Positions 32,727 to 40,648 of a stretch of DNA of 64,000 bases are shown piece by piece. The stretch is from Candidatus Aalborgicola bjergmarkensis (lineage in GTDB: Bacteria; Pseudomonadota; Gammaproteobacteria; Burkholderiales; Burkholderiaceae_C). Each line of letters starts with the position of its first letter. Within the stretch, counting starts at the first letter, position 1. The position numbers were made by a program, and so were the translations under genes. Location of the stretch: the NCBI GenBank assembly GCA_016708725.1, contig JADJFE010000001.1, positions 496,001 to 560,000 on the forward strand, read 5' to 3'. Under the pieces are notes generated by a model. It made no database searches and was not told the origin of the DNA. It was given only the letters and a program-made list of their open reading frames with translations.

Positions 32727-34154
32727 TCATTTACGTTTCGACACTTTTACCTTGCTTTTTTCAACCGGTGCGACGCTCACCTCCAATTGAACGTCATCTA
32801 TATTTTCCAGACCAGCACGCGTACGCAAACCAAGACGCAGGCGCTGAATTTCGGCAGGAATCAATGGAGTCAAGAGTTTTAATTGCACAAGCAATAGCGG
32901 TCGTTCCAGCATGGACTTATTATTTAATGCGTCTTGAGGGCCTTCGGTTGCGCGATATCCTGATGTCACGCTAACTTGTAAGGCCTGCGGAAATTGTGCG
33001 CTGATTTCTGCGTAAATATCACGCAGCGGCAGTTGTCTGGCTGCCGTCTTGCGAATTTCTTCCAATTCCTTTTGAAGTGAAACAATGCGCTCCTCGCGCT
33101 CAACAATTTCTGTCCGGTTTGATTTCATGAAGTCTTGCAGAATGTCCTTTTTGACCGCATTGATGTCGGGCATAACCTGCCCCGACTGCTCCAATACCAA
33201 CGCAGCATCGCCAATGCCGTATTCAGGCAGTTGTTTTTCCATGCTTTTGATCGTGGCATCCGCTAACCTGTCACCCGCCAGAGTCACCCGTATCTGCCTG
33301 GATTGGTAGTCTGTGCTTTGTGAGAGTATCAGCACATTGGGATTAACGCGGATTACTTCTTGTATATATCGACTGCTGTTTACGTCAAATACTTCTTTTT
33401 GTACCAGGTTGATTGCCAGGAAAAAGCTGGGTATCAAGGTCAATAAAACAACAATAGCAATCACCGTCCGGTGCTTGATCAGTGAGCGTTCTCCCAGTAG
33501 CTTGACGCTGGGCAGGTGCATTCGCTTTACCATCATGAGCGTGGCAATGGCAATAAACACGCAATTGATGGCAAATAGATAGAACGCACCCAGAAAGTAG
33601 TGCCAATTACCTACGGCTAACCCATAACCCGCAGTGCACAGTGGCGGCATGAGGGCCGTGGCAATTGCCACACCAGGAACCAGATTGGACTTGATGCGTC
33701 GTGTGGCTCCAATGACTCCTGCCAAACCACCGAAAAATGCAATCAGTACGTCCCAGATCGACGGTGTGGTGCGTGCCAAAAGCTCCGAATGGGCCAGGGA
33801 CAGCGGAGTTATCAGAAAATAGGCTGTAGACGTTAGCAAACTGAGAAAAGCCGCTAATCCCAGGTTATAAAGGGACGCGCGCATCAAGGCTGAATCGTTG
33901 ATTCCCGCCCCATAACCCAAGGCCATGATGGGTCCCATCAAGGGAGAAATCAGCATGGCACCAATGATCACGGCCGTTGAATTGACGTTCAATCCAATGG
34001 AGGCGATGAATATCGCAAAAATAAGCACCCAAAGATTGGTCCCGTGAAATTCGACTCCGCTACGAAAAGTCTGGTCTATTTCCGAGGTTTCGGCTTGATC
34101 TGGCTGGAGATCAAAGCGGTAATGGAAACGTTGCCTTAAATAATCAAACATCAT
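32727..34154 (-). CDS. DUF389 membrane protein
   Basis: A 475-residue protein. The N-half has about six helices with the family signature STAVIIGAMLISPLMGPIMA and VPGVAIATALMPPLCTAGYG, which defines DUF389 (TIGR00341-like) proteins. The C-half is a soluble domain with a predicted coiled coil (EIVEREERIVSLQKELEEI) and a late beta-rich part. Function is not established; a transport or signalling role is likely. It lies between nhaA and the MarR gene, 25 nt from the latter's stop, all on the same strand. Confidence 0.88.
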   Translation of the reverse strand: MMFDYLRQRFHYRFDLQPDQAETSEIDQTFRSGVEFHGTNLWVLIFAIFIASIGLNVNSTAVIIGAMLISPLMGPIMALGYGAGINDSALMRASLYNLGLAAFLSLLTSTAYFLITPLSLAHSELLARTTPSIWDVLIAFFGGLAGVIGATRRIKSNLVPGVAIATALMPPLCTAGYGLAVGNWHYFLGAFYLFAINCVFIAIATLMMVKRMHLPSVKLLGERSLIKHRTVIAIVVLLTLIPSFFLAINLVQKEVFDVNSSRYIQEVIRVNPNVLILSQSTDYQSRQIRVTLAGDRLADATIKSMEKQLPEYGIGDAALVLEQSGQVMPDINAVKKDILQDFMKSNRTEIVEREERIVSLQKELEEIRKTAARQLPLRDIYAEISAQFPQALQVSVTSGYRATEGPQDALNNKSMLERPLLLVQLKLLTPLIPAEIQRLRLGLRTRAGLENIDDVQLEVSVAPVEKSKVKVSKRK

Positions 34155-34178
34155 GTTGCCTTATGTTTTTTTCGGTAT

Positions 34179-34667
34179 TCAAAGATGCGCCAGAGGTGTT
34201 TCCTGAGCAGACTCGTCGGCATTTAACAGTCCAATCAGTTTCCCCAGGTCTTCGTCCATGCGCTGGAGTGTTTCTGCGCTCAATTGGCCCAACGCTGCTG
34301 GAAGTATCCCTTCAAACGGTCCTGGCACCTTTTCCAAGAGACGTGACCCGGCTGGCAGAATCTTGATGCACACATTGCGCCGATCATCTGGTGCTTTTTC
34401 CAGACTGATAAGCTCTCTAGCCAGCAAGGTCTTGACCAGATTACTTGCCGTGGATTGGTGAATATCCATGCTGGATGCAATGCCACCCATGCCAATGCCC
34501 GGATTGGCCTTGATAACACTCAATGCCCACACCTGAGCGCCACCGAGGCCTGCTTGCTTTTCCATTTGACGGAAATGGGTGCGCACGGCATTAAACACTA
34601 CGCGAAAACGCCGAAGCACCTTGGCTGGCGTGACTGACTCAACGGGCAAGTGGGCTGCGGAATCCAT
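34179..34667 (-). CDS. MarR-family transcription regulator
   Basis: A 162-residue winged-helix regulator: LGGAQVWALSVIKANPGI before the recognition region MDIHQSTASNLVKTLLARELI, then the wing KAPDDRRNVCIKILPAG. The start is the ATG at 34667; a TTG-started longer frame is unlikely. It could control the DUF389-nhaA genes that follow on the same strand or the divergent CLC gene, whose upstream region contains repeated dyads of MarR-operator size. The ligand is unknown. Confidence 0.87.
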   Translation of the reverse strand: MDSAAHLPVESVTPAKVLRRFRVVFNAVRTHFRQMEKQAGLGGAQVWALSVIKANPGIGMGGIASSMDIHQSTASNLVKTLLARELISLEKAPDDRRNVCIKILPAGSRLLEKVPGPFEGILPAALGQLSAETLQRMDEDLGKLIGLLNADESAQETPLAHL

Positions 34668-34745
34668 GGTGCTTCTATGAATAAATTTTGACCCCCCGAT
34701 GATAGATGTCAAATAGCACGACCACCGCGCAAAACGGTTGGTTAC

Positions 34746-35492
34746 TTACGGCACGGACAGTTGTTCCCGCAGTTTTTTTGTCAACAAGTCTTCAAAGGAA
34801 TAAAAGCCGTTGCCGCATTTTTCCAATTCACCTAACACAAATGCAGCCCCCGTGCCAAACGCCTCCCGTTTGATCGAGTCATGGGTCAGCCGCACCGTTT
34901 GATAGGGAAATCCAAAAATCACTTCATGGTGCCCAATAATTCCACCGAGACGCAATGAGGTTATTTTCTCCGACCCCAATTCCAGACTTTGTGCAATCTT
35001 TTTTGCAGTGCCGGATACTTCGGACTTTTCCTTGAAGTGCTGCTCCAGAATTTCAACATCCGCGAAAGGTGCAATGCTTCTGAGCAACCTTGATGCCATG
35101 ATCAGGAAGTTGATCCCCAAAGTAATGTTGGGGGAGCACATGATACGTGTATACGCGCCAAGGCTGCGCGCATAGTCGAGCTGAAACTCGGTATATGCGG
35201 AGATGGCGCTGACCAGCATCATTTCCCTGCGTCTTAATTCTTCACCATACGCCATTAACGAATGCGGCACCGAAAAATCAACGATTGCATCAACCGGGTG
35301 TGTGTCAAGCCAATTTGAAAAGTTGGTTTCTTCAAATCCCACAACAGGAATTTCACGGTCTGCAAGTACCTGAACTTTTGAATGGGCTGTACGCTTGGCA
35401 ATCCAGCACAAAGCAAAACGCGGATCTGTGCTCAGGATTTGCGCAACGGCGCTACCTGCCTTGCCAAATCCGAAAAGTCCTATCCTGATCAT
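34746..35492 (-). CDS. DapB-like dihydrodipicolinate reductase homologue
   Basis: A 248-residue NAD(P)-binding protein: IRIGLFGFGKAGSAVAQIL is the Rossmann start and AIVDFSVPHSLMAY, SPNITLGINFLIMASRLL match DapB. The catalytic/substrate region, usually HHxxKxDAPSGTA, reads EQHFKEKSEVSGTAKKIA, so the second His and the D-A-P are lost while K and SGTA remain. It may be a DapB relative with another role, or a paralogue of the housekeeping enzyme. A clear GGAGAC precedes the ATG. Confidence 0.8.
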   Translation of the reverse strand: MIRIGLFGFGKAGSAVAQILSTDPRFALCWIAKRTAHSKVQVLADREIPVVGFEETNFSNWLDTHPVDAIVDFSVPHSLMAYGEELRRREMMLVSAISAYTEFQLDYARSLGAYTRIMCSPNITLGINFLIMASRLLRSIAPFADVEILEQHFKEKSEVSGTAKKIAQSLELGSEKITSLRLGGIIGHHEVIFGFPYQTVRLTHDSIKREAFGTGAAFVLGELEKCGNGFYSFEDLLTKKLREQLSVP

Positions 35493-35602
35493 TGGATTGT
35501 CTCCTCATGCAGTTGAAAAAAAAGGAGCCACGAAGGGCTCCAACTCAACTCACTTTGTCAATCACGTTCTCACAATTCGAGATCAACGGATGTGATTGTA
35601 TT

Positions 35603-35711
35603 GCAACAAATGTATTTGTTGCGCACTATTTTGATGCGTTTCTTGCGGTTCTTTGGTGGTATACACCATTACATTTGCTGCAATGTGGTAGATACATTTG
35701 TTGCAATGTAT
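35603..35711. promoter_or_regulatory. Cluster of three operator-like dyads
   Basis: Between the DapB-like gene and the CLC gene are GCAACAAATGTATTTGTTGC (35603-35622, perfect 9-bp arms), ACATTTGCTGCAATGT (35671-35686) and ATACATTTGTTGCAATGTAT (35692-35711). All share ACAT-TTGYTGCAA-like half-sites. Size and symmetry fit a dimeric regulator such as the MarR protein encoded at 34179-34667. The last site is 48 bp before the CLC start. No other feature is seen in 35493-35758. Confidence 0.6.
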
Positions 35712-35758
35712 TATCATGCATGACGATGACAATTTTCTGAATTGCAGTTGCCGCAAAT

Positions 35759-37135
35759 ATGCACCCCCATTCCCACCCCCAGCACCATCCGCATGTCCCG
35801 ACGGCTTTCAAAAGGGAACTGTCTGACCGGCACATGTGGATTGGACGCGGTGTAGTCATCGTCCTTGCGGCATTGACGGGTATGACCGTCGTGGCGTTTA
35901 CCTGGCTTGCAGAACACGCGCTGGCCCAGTTCTTCACATTCCAAAGGGCTTATTGGTGGGGGCCGCTTCTTTGGATGCCTGTCTCGACTGCTGCCATTGT
36001 CTGGCTGACGTTGCGATTCGCTCCTGGAGCTGCCGGGTCTGGAATTCCCCAGGTCTTGGCAGCTTTGGAGCCGCAAGCCAGTGACGGAGTTCGGCAACTG
36101 TATGTATCTGTGAAACTATCAGCCGCCAAGATTCTATTGACGACGTGGGGCTTGCTGGCGGGTCTATCCATAGGCAGAGAGGGGCCATCGGTCCAGATTG
36201 CGGCTGGAGTGATGCACCATGCCAGACACTGGATGCCAAAGCGTGCGCACATTTCCGACCACAGTCTGCTCATCGCTGGCGGAGCCGCAGGAATAGCCGC
36301 CGCATTCAACACGCCACTGGGTGGCGTGATGTTTGCCATTGAAGAACTGTCAAAAAAGACCGAGCAGCGCAGTTACAGTCTGGTTATTGTGGCGATTGTG
36401 GTGGCCGGACTCATGGGCGTGTCCGCGTATGGCAATGCAAGTTACTTCGGCATTATTCGCGTGGAAAATTTTGGCACAGCGCTGATTATTCCGGCGATGT
36501 TGGTGGCCATGTGCTGCGGAGTCGCTGGTGGACTCTTTTCGCGCTTGCTGATCGTGTCGCTGTCTGGTAACTCACCGGACTGGTTTAGCAAGTCCCGCCG
36601 AAACTTTCCGATCATTTTTGCTGCGGGTTGCGGGTTGGCCGTCGCAATCCTGGGCTTGGTCAGTCATGGGGATACCTATGGAAGTGGTTATGCGCATAAC
36701 CGCGCCATGCTGGAAAACAGCAACGACACTTCATCGTTGTACGTGCTGTTGAAGTTCGTGGCAACCTGGCTTTCCACGTGGGCGGGTATTCCTGCAGGCG
36801 TTTTTGCGCCCTCACTAGCCATTGGCGGAGCATTGGGAAACGACATTGCACAACTCACGTCTTATGCCAATGCGCCGACTTTGATCGCCTTGGGTATGGC
36901 AGGTTTTCTTGCAGCAGTCACGCAAGCCCCCCTGACGGCCTTCATCATCGTCATGGAGATGGTGGACGGGCACGCGCTGGTGTTGAGTTTGATGGCTAGT
37001 GCCATGCTGGCCAGTGGAATTTCCAGACTCATCAGTGCGCCCTTGTACCCGTCACTGGCAGAACTCCAGTTGTTGCGAATTAAAAAAATGGCGGAAGATG
37101 AGGGGAATGCGGCTGTAGTGCGCAGACATCCATGA
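35759..37135 (+). CDS. CLC-family chloride channel/antiporter
   Basis: A 458-residue membrane protein. The three selectivity-filter motifs of the CLC family are present: GAAGSGIPQ, GLSIGREGPSVQ (with the gating Glu) and GIPAGVFAPSLAIGG, plus AAAFNTPLGGVMFAIEE. The gating Glu suggests Cl-/H+ exchange rather than a pure channel, though the inner proton Glu was not placed. The N-terminus is His-rich (MHPHSHPQHHPH), which might bind metal. Its stop overlaps the next start as ATGA. It may help with ionic or acid stress. Confidence 0.92.
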   Translation: MHPHSHPQHHPHVPTAFKRELSDRHMWIGRGVVIVLAALTGMTVVAFTWLAEHALAQFFTFQRAYWWGPLLWMPVSTAAIVWLTLRFAPGAAGSGIPQVLAALEPQASDGVRQLYVSVKLSAAKILLTTWGLLAGLSIGREGPSVQIAAGVMHHARHWMPKRAHISDHSLLIAGGAAGIAAAFNTPLGGVMFAIEELSKKTEQRSYSLVIVAIVVAGLMGVSAYGNASYFGIIRVENFGTALIIPAMLVAMCCGVAGGLFSRLLIVSLSGNSPDWFSKSRRNFPIIFAAGCGLAVAILGLVSHGDTYGSGYAHNRAMLENSNDTSSLYVLLKFVATWLSTWAGIPAGVFAPSLAIGGALGNDIAQLTSYANAPTLIALGMAGFLAAVTQAPLTAFIIVMEMVDGHALVLSLMASAMLASGISRLISAPLYPSLAELQLLRIKKMAEDEGNAAVVRRHP

Positions 37136-37653
37136 TCGGCTTGATCCCATGCCTGTTTTTATTAATGGTCGCGTACCCGACGACGGTAAGCGCTCAAAGG
37201 TGCGGCGCAACTTGTGCAAACGCAGAGTCATTGCTCGGATCATCTGAACAGGCGCTAATGGCATCCATTCCAGAACTGAAGCGGATTCCTAAGCCAGTTA
37301 AAGGGCCTCGCAATTCACGTGGAAAGTGGTTATTGCCGGACTTGTTTTTTGCAAAACAGCCCTACGCGGCCACCTACTACATAGAAATGGGAAAAGTAAT
37401 CCAGATTGATCTTCTCAGCACGGCACCGAGACTGCAGTGTAAGCAAAGGACTCCTTTTGAGCTGGCTTTGCTTGAGCTTGGAAAAGCATACGAAAAAAGT
37501 AGGACCTTTGGCATATTTGAAGATGGTGGAAAGTCAATGCAATCGGTGGTTTTCAACTCGCAAGAAGTAGACGTATCTGTGCATTTTTCATTGGCTCCGG
37601 AAGATTGTGCGACAAAAGTTATTTATAGGATTCATGATGGCATCGTTGAATAA
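37132..37653 (+). CDS. Secreted protein of unknown function
   Basis: A 173-residue protein with a signal peptide (IGLIPCLFLLMVAYPTTVSA) and several Cys (RCGATCANAE, QCKQRT, EDCATK) that may form disulfides in the periplasm. I recognise no family. It overlaps the CLC gene by 4 nt and sucrose-phosphate synthase by about 17 nt (start at 37637), so it is part of this operon. It is less GC-rich than its neighbours upstream. Confidence 0.72.
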   Translation: MIGLIPCLFLLMVAYPTTVSAQRCGATCANAESLLGSSEQALMASIPELKRIPKPVKGPRNSRGKWLLPDLFFAKQPYAATYYIEMGKVIQIDLLSTAPRLQCKQRTPFELALLELGKAYEKSRTFGIFEDGGKSMQSVVFNSQEVDVSVHFSLAPEDCATKVIYRIHDGIVE

Positions 37654-39790
37654 AACCCCTTTGTATATCATCCTGATCAGCGTCCATGGCCTGATTCGCG
37701 GACACGATCTCGAACTTGGTCGAGATGCCGACACGGGTGGCCAAACCAAGTACGTGGTGGAACTTGCGCGCGCACTGGGTGAACGTGCCGACGTTGAAAA
37801 AGTTGTGTTGCTGACGCGGCGCGTTGTCGACAGCCAAGTCAGCGCCGATTATGCTGAATGGTCTGAGCCGCTTTCTGAAAAAGCGTACATCGTTCGCATT
37901 GCGTGCGGCGAAGAAAAGTACCTGCGCAAGGAATTGCTGTGGGACTCTTTGGAGAATTTCTCCGACAACGTACTGCTCTACCTCAAGCGCCAGGAGCGCA
38001 TGCCGGATGTGATTCATAGCCACTACGCCGATGCCGGTTATGTGGGGTCTCGCCTCTCGCACCAGTTGGGCATTCCCCTGGTGCATACCGGTCACTCTTT
38101 GGGGCGGAACAAACGCCAGCAATTGCTGGCCAGCGGCGTCAAGCGTAGCGAGATCGAATCCACGTACCACATAACACGTCGCATCGAGGCCGAAGAAACC
38201 ACACTGGGAACCGCTGAGCGGGTCATCACCAGTACCCAGCAAGAGATTGAACAGCAATACGGTCTGTACGATTTTTACCAGCCAGAGCGCATGCGAGTGA
38301 TCCCGCCCGGCACTGATTTGACACAGTTTTTTCCGCCTTTGGGGGACGAGAAAAAGAGCACGGTTGCCGGTGAACTCAAACGGTTTTTGAGTCAACCCCA
38401 CAAGCCAATGATCCTGGCGCTGTCGCGTCCTGACCCCAAAAAGAACATTGTGGCCCTGATTGAATCTTATGCGGGGTCTGCGGCCCTGCAGCAGGTGGCC
38501 AACCTGGTCATCGTAGCGGGTAATCGTGACGACATTCAGGAGATGGAATCGGTTTCAAAAAAGGTGCTCAACGAGATTTTGCTGGTCATCGACAAATACG
38601 ACCTGTATGGCAAGGTCGCCTATCCCAAACACCACAAGCCGCAGGATGTGGCGGTGCTGTACCGGCTGGCAGCAGCTTTACAAGGTGTTTTTGTCAACCC
38701 GGCGCTAACCGAGCCATTCGGCCTGACATTGATCGAAGCAGCAGCTTGCGGCCTGCCGCTTGTGGCGACCGAGGATGGTGGTCCGACCGACATCATTCGC
38801 AATTGCCAGAACGGCCATCTGATCAACCCACTAGACAGAGCGGCGATGTCAGATGTGCTACTGCAGACGCTGACGGACAAGGCGGCATGGCGGCGTTTTT
38901 CCAAGAATGGCATTCAGGGAGTTCGGCATTTCTACTCGTGGCCGGCACACGTTGAAAGTTACCTGTCGGTGATTCGTCCGCTGGTTGAAAAAACCGAACC
39001 CCTGAACCGGATGAATTTGCAGCGGCGTGTTGGCGTGTTTCGTGAACGGGTTATTTTTACCAGTCTGGATGAGAACCTTATTGGTGACCCCGTATCTCTG
39101 GCGCAATTTTTGCAGACCATGCAGACGTACCGCAAATCCATCATCTTTGGAATCGCCACCGGTCGTATCCTGGATGATGCGTTAGCAACACTCAAACGTC
39201 ACCACATTGCGCAGCCAGATGTGCTCATCACAGGTCAAGGCACACAAATATATTACGCGCCCAACCTGACGGAAGATGTGGTCTGGTTGCGCCACATTGA
39301 CCACCAATGGAACCGTGCGGCGGTATATGACCTCCTCAAAGACCTCCCAGGGTTGAGGATTCAGCCAAAAGCCTGTCAAAGTTCCATGAAACTGAGTTAC
39401 TTCATCGACCCTACCGTGGCGAATGTCAGCGAGATACGCCAACTCTTGCTGCGCAATGAGCAGGCTGTGAACGTGATTTTTTCGTTTGGACAGTTTCTTG
39501 ATGTGCTCCCGGTGCGGGCTTCCAAGGGCTTGGCCCTGCGCTGGTGTGCCGAACAATTTGGTTTCCCGTTGGAAAAAGCATTGGTAGCTGGTGTGACCGG
39601 TGCCGATGCAGACATGTTGCGCGGCAACACGTTGGGGGTTGTGGTGGATAACCGCCATCTGTCCGAGTTGTCTGACCTGGCCAACATTGAAAATATTTAC
39701 TTTTCAAAGCAGCAGCACGCAGCGGGCATTCTGGAAGCCATGCAGCATTACCATTTCATTAGCGATGACCATGGGGCAGTAAGCATATGA
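37637..39790 (+). CDS. Sucrose-phosphate synthase with inactive-looking SPP-like domain
   Basis: A 717-residue GT4 glycosyltransferase that makes sucrose-6-phosphate from UDP-glucose and fructose-6-phosphate. N-terminal GT-B domain: ISVHGLIRGHDLELGRDADT, GGQTKYVVELARALG; nucleotide-sugar domain: ALSRPDPKKNI and ALTEPFGLTLIEAAACGLP (the E-x7-E motif). From about residue 460 there is a HAD/SPP-like domain, but its first motif is FTSLDENLIGD where an active phosphatase has DLDGTL, so the nucleophile Asp is Ser. Start at 37637 (AGGA 7 nt upstream). The gene overlaps the separate phosphatase by 4 nt. Confidence 0.92.
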   Translation: MASLNKTPLYIILISVHGLIRGHDLELGRDADTGGQTKYVVELARALGERADVEKVVLLTRRVVDSQVSADYAEWSEPLSEKAYIVRIACGEEKYLRKELLWDSLENFSDNVLLYLKRQERMPDVIHSHYADAGYVGSRLSHQLGIPLVHTGHSLGRNKRQQLLASGVKRSEIESTYHITRRIEAEETTLGTAERVITSTQQEIEQQYGLYDFYQPERMRVIPPGTDLTQFFPPLGDEKKSTVAGELKRFLSQPHKPMILALSRPDPKKNIVALIESYAGSAALQQVANLVIVAGNRDDIQEMESVSKKVLNEILLVIDKYDLYGKVAYPKHHKPQDVAVLYRLAAALQGVFVNPALTEPFGLTLIEAAACGLPLVATEDGGPTDIIRNCQNGHLINPLDRAAMSDVLLQTLTDKAAWRRFSKNGIQGVRHFYSWPAHVESYLSVIRPLVEKTEPLNRMNLQRRVGVFRERVIFTSLDENLIGDPVSLAQFLQTMQTYRKSIIFGIATGRILDDALATLKRHHIAQPDVLITGQGTQIYYAPNLTEDVVWLRHIDHQWNRAAVYDLLKDLPGLRIQPKACQSSMKLSYFIDPTVANVSEIRQLLLRNEQAVNVIFSFGQFLDVLPVRASKGLALRWCAEQFGFPLEKALVAGVTGADADMLRGNTLGVVVDNRHLSELSDLANIENIYFSKQQHAAGILEAMQHYHFISDDHGAVSI

Positions 39791-40629
39791 GGCAGCTGCT
39801 GGTATGCACCGACCTGGACCGCACCTTGATTGCCAACGGCGCCGAACCAGAATCAGACGGTGCGTTAGAACTGTTCAGTCAATTGGTGCATCGGGAGGAT
39901 GTGACACTGGCGTATGTGAGTGGCAGGCATCTTGCGCTGATTGAGCAGGCAGTCAGCGAATTTGGCCTGCCGACTCCCGACGCCATCATTGCCGATGTCG
40001 GTTCAACCATCTACCAGGCCACGCCGTCCGGTTGGCATCCGTATGAGAGCTGGAGTGCGCAGATTAACCCGGATTGGCGCGGTCTGGCGCATGAGGACCT
40101 GCACCGCCTGTTGAAGGTGTTTCCGGCCCTGCATTTACAGCCCGCGCAAAGCCAGAAGCGCCACAAGCTGAGCTACCACGTCTCGCTGGAGGAAAATTCA
40201 GCCCAGTTAATGGGTGCGATGGATGCCTGTCTGAAGAGCGCGCAAATCAAGGCAAATCTGATCTGGAGCATTGATGTGCCCGCCGGGTTGGGCCTGCTAG
40301 ATGTCTTGCCTGCTAGTGCCAACAAGCTGCACGCCATCCACTTCCTGATGCAACAAAACGGGTATCAGGAGGGTGATGTCATTTTTGCGGGCGACAGCGG
40401 CAACGATCTGGACGTGCTGCTTAGCGGCATACCTTCCGTGCTGGTGGCCAATGCCGACCCGCAAGTCAAAAGCCAGGCCGTAGCCGCCAATCCAGGCAGA
40501 CTGTATGTGGCACAAGGTGGTTACCTTGGCATGAACGGCAATTACAGCGCGGGCATTCTGGAAGGTGTTGCACATTACCGTCCCGAGATGGATGCATGGC
40601 TGCGCACACAAAGTTTAAACAAAGTTTGA
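39787..40629 (+). CDS. Sucrose-6-phosphate phosphatase
   Basis: A 280-residue HAD-superfamily (Cof/SPP type) phosphatase: CTDLDRTLIANG holds the nucleophile and acid/base Asp, VSGRHLALI is motif II, LDVLPASANK the Lys motif and IFAGDSGNDLDVL the Mg-binding motif IV. It removes phosphate from sucrose-6-phosphate to give sucrose. It overlaps the synthase gene (ATGA) and lies 19 nt before amylosucrase. All catalytic residues are present, in contrast to the phosphatase-like domain of the synthase. Confidence 0.92.
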   Translation: MRQLLVCTDLDRTLIANGAEPESDGALELFSQLVHREDVTLAYVSGRHLALIEQAVSEFGLPTPDAIIADVGSTIYQATPSGWHPYESWSAQINPDWRGLAHEDLHRLLKVFPALHLQPAQSQKRHKLSYHVSLEENSAQLMGAMDACLKSAQIKANLIWSIDVPAGLGLLDVLPASANKLHAIHFLMQQNGYQEGDVIFAGDSGNDLDVLLSGIPSVLVANADPQVKSQAVAANPGRLYVAQGGYLGMNGNYSAGILEGVAHYRPEMDAWLRTQSLNKV

Positions 40630-40648
40630 AACCTCCGGGAGACCACGC

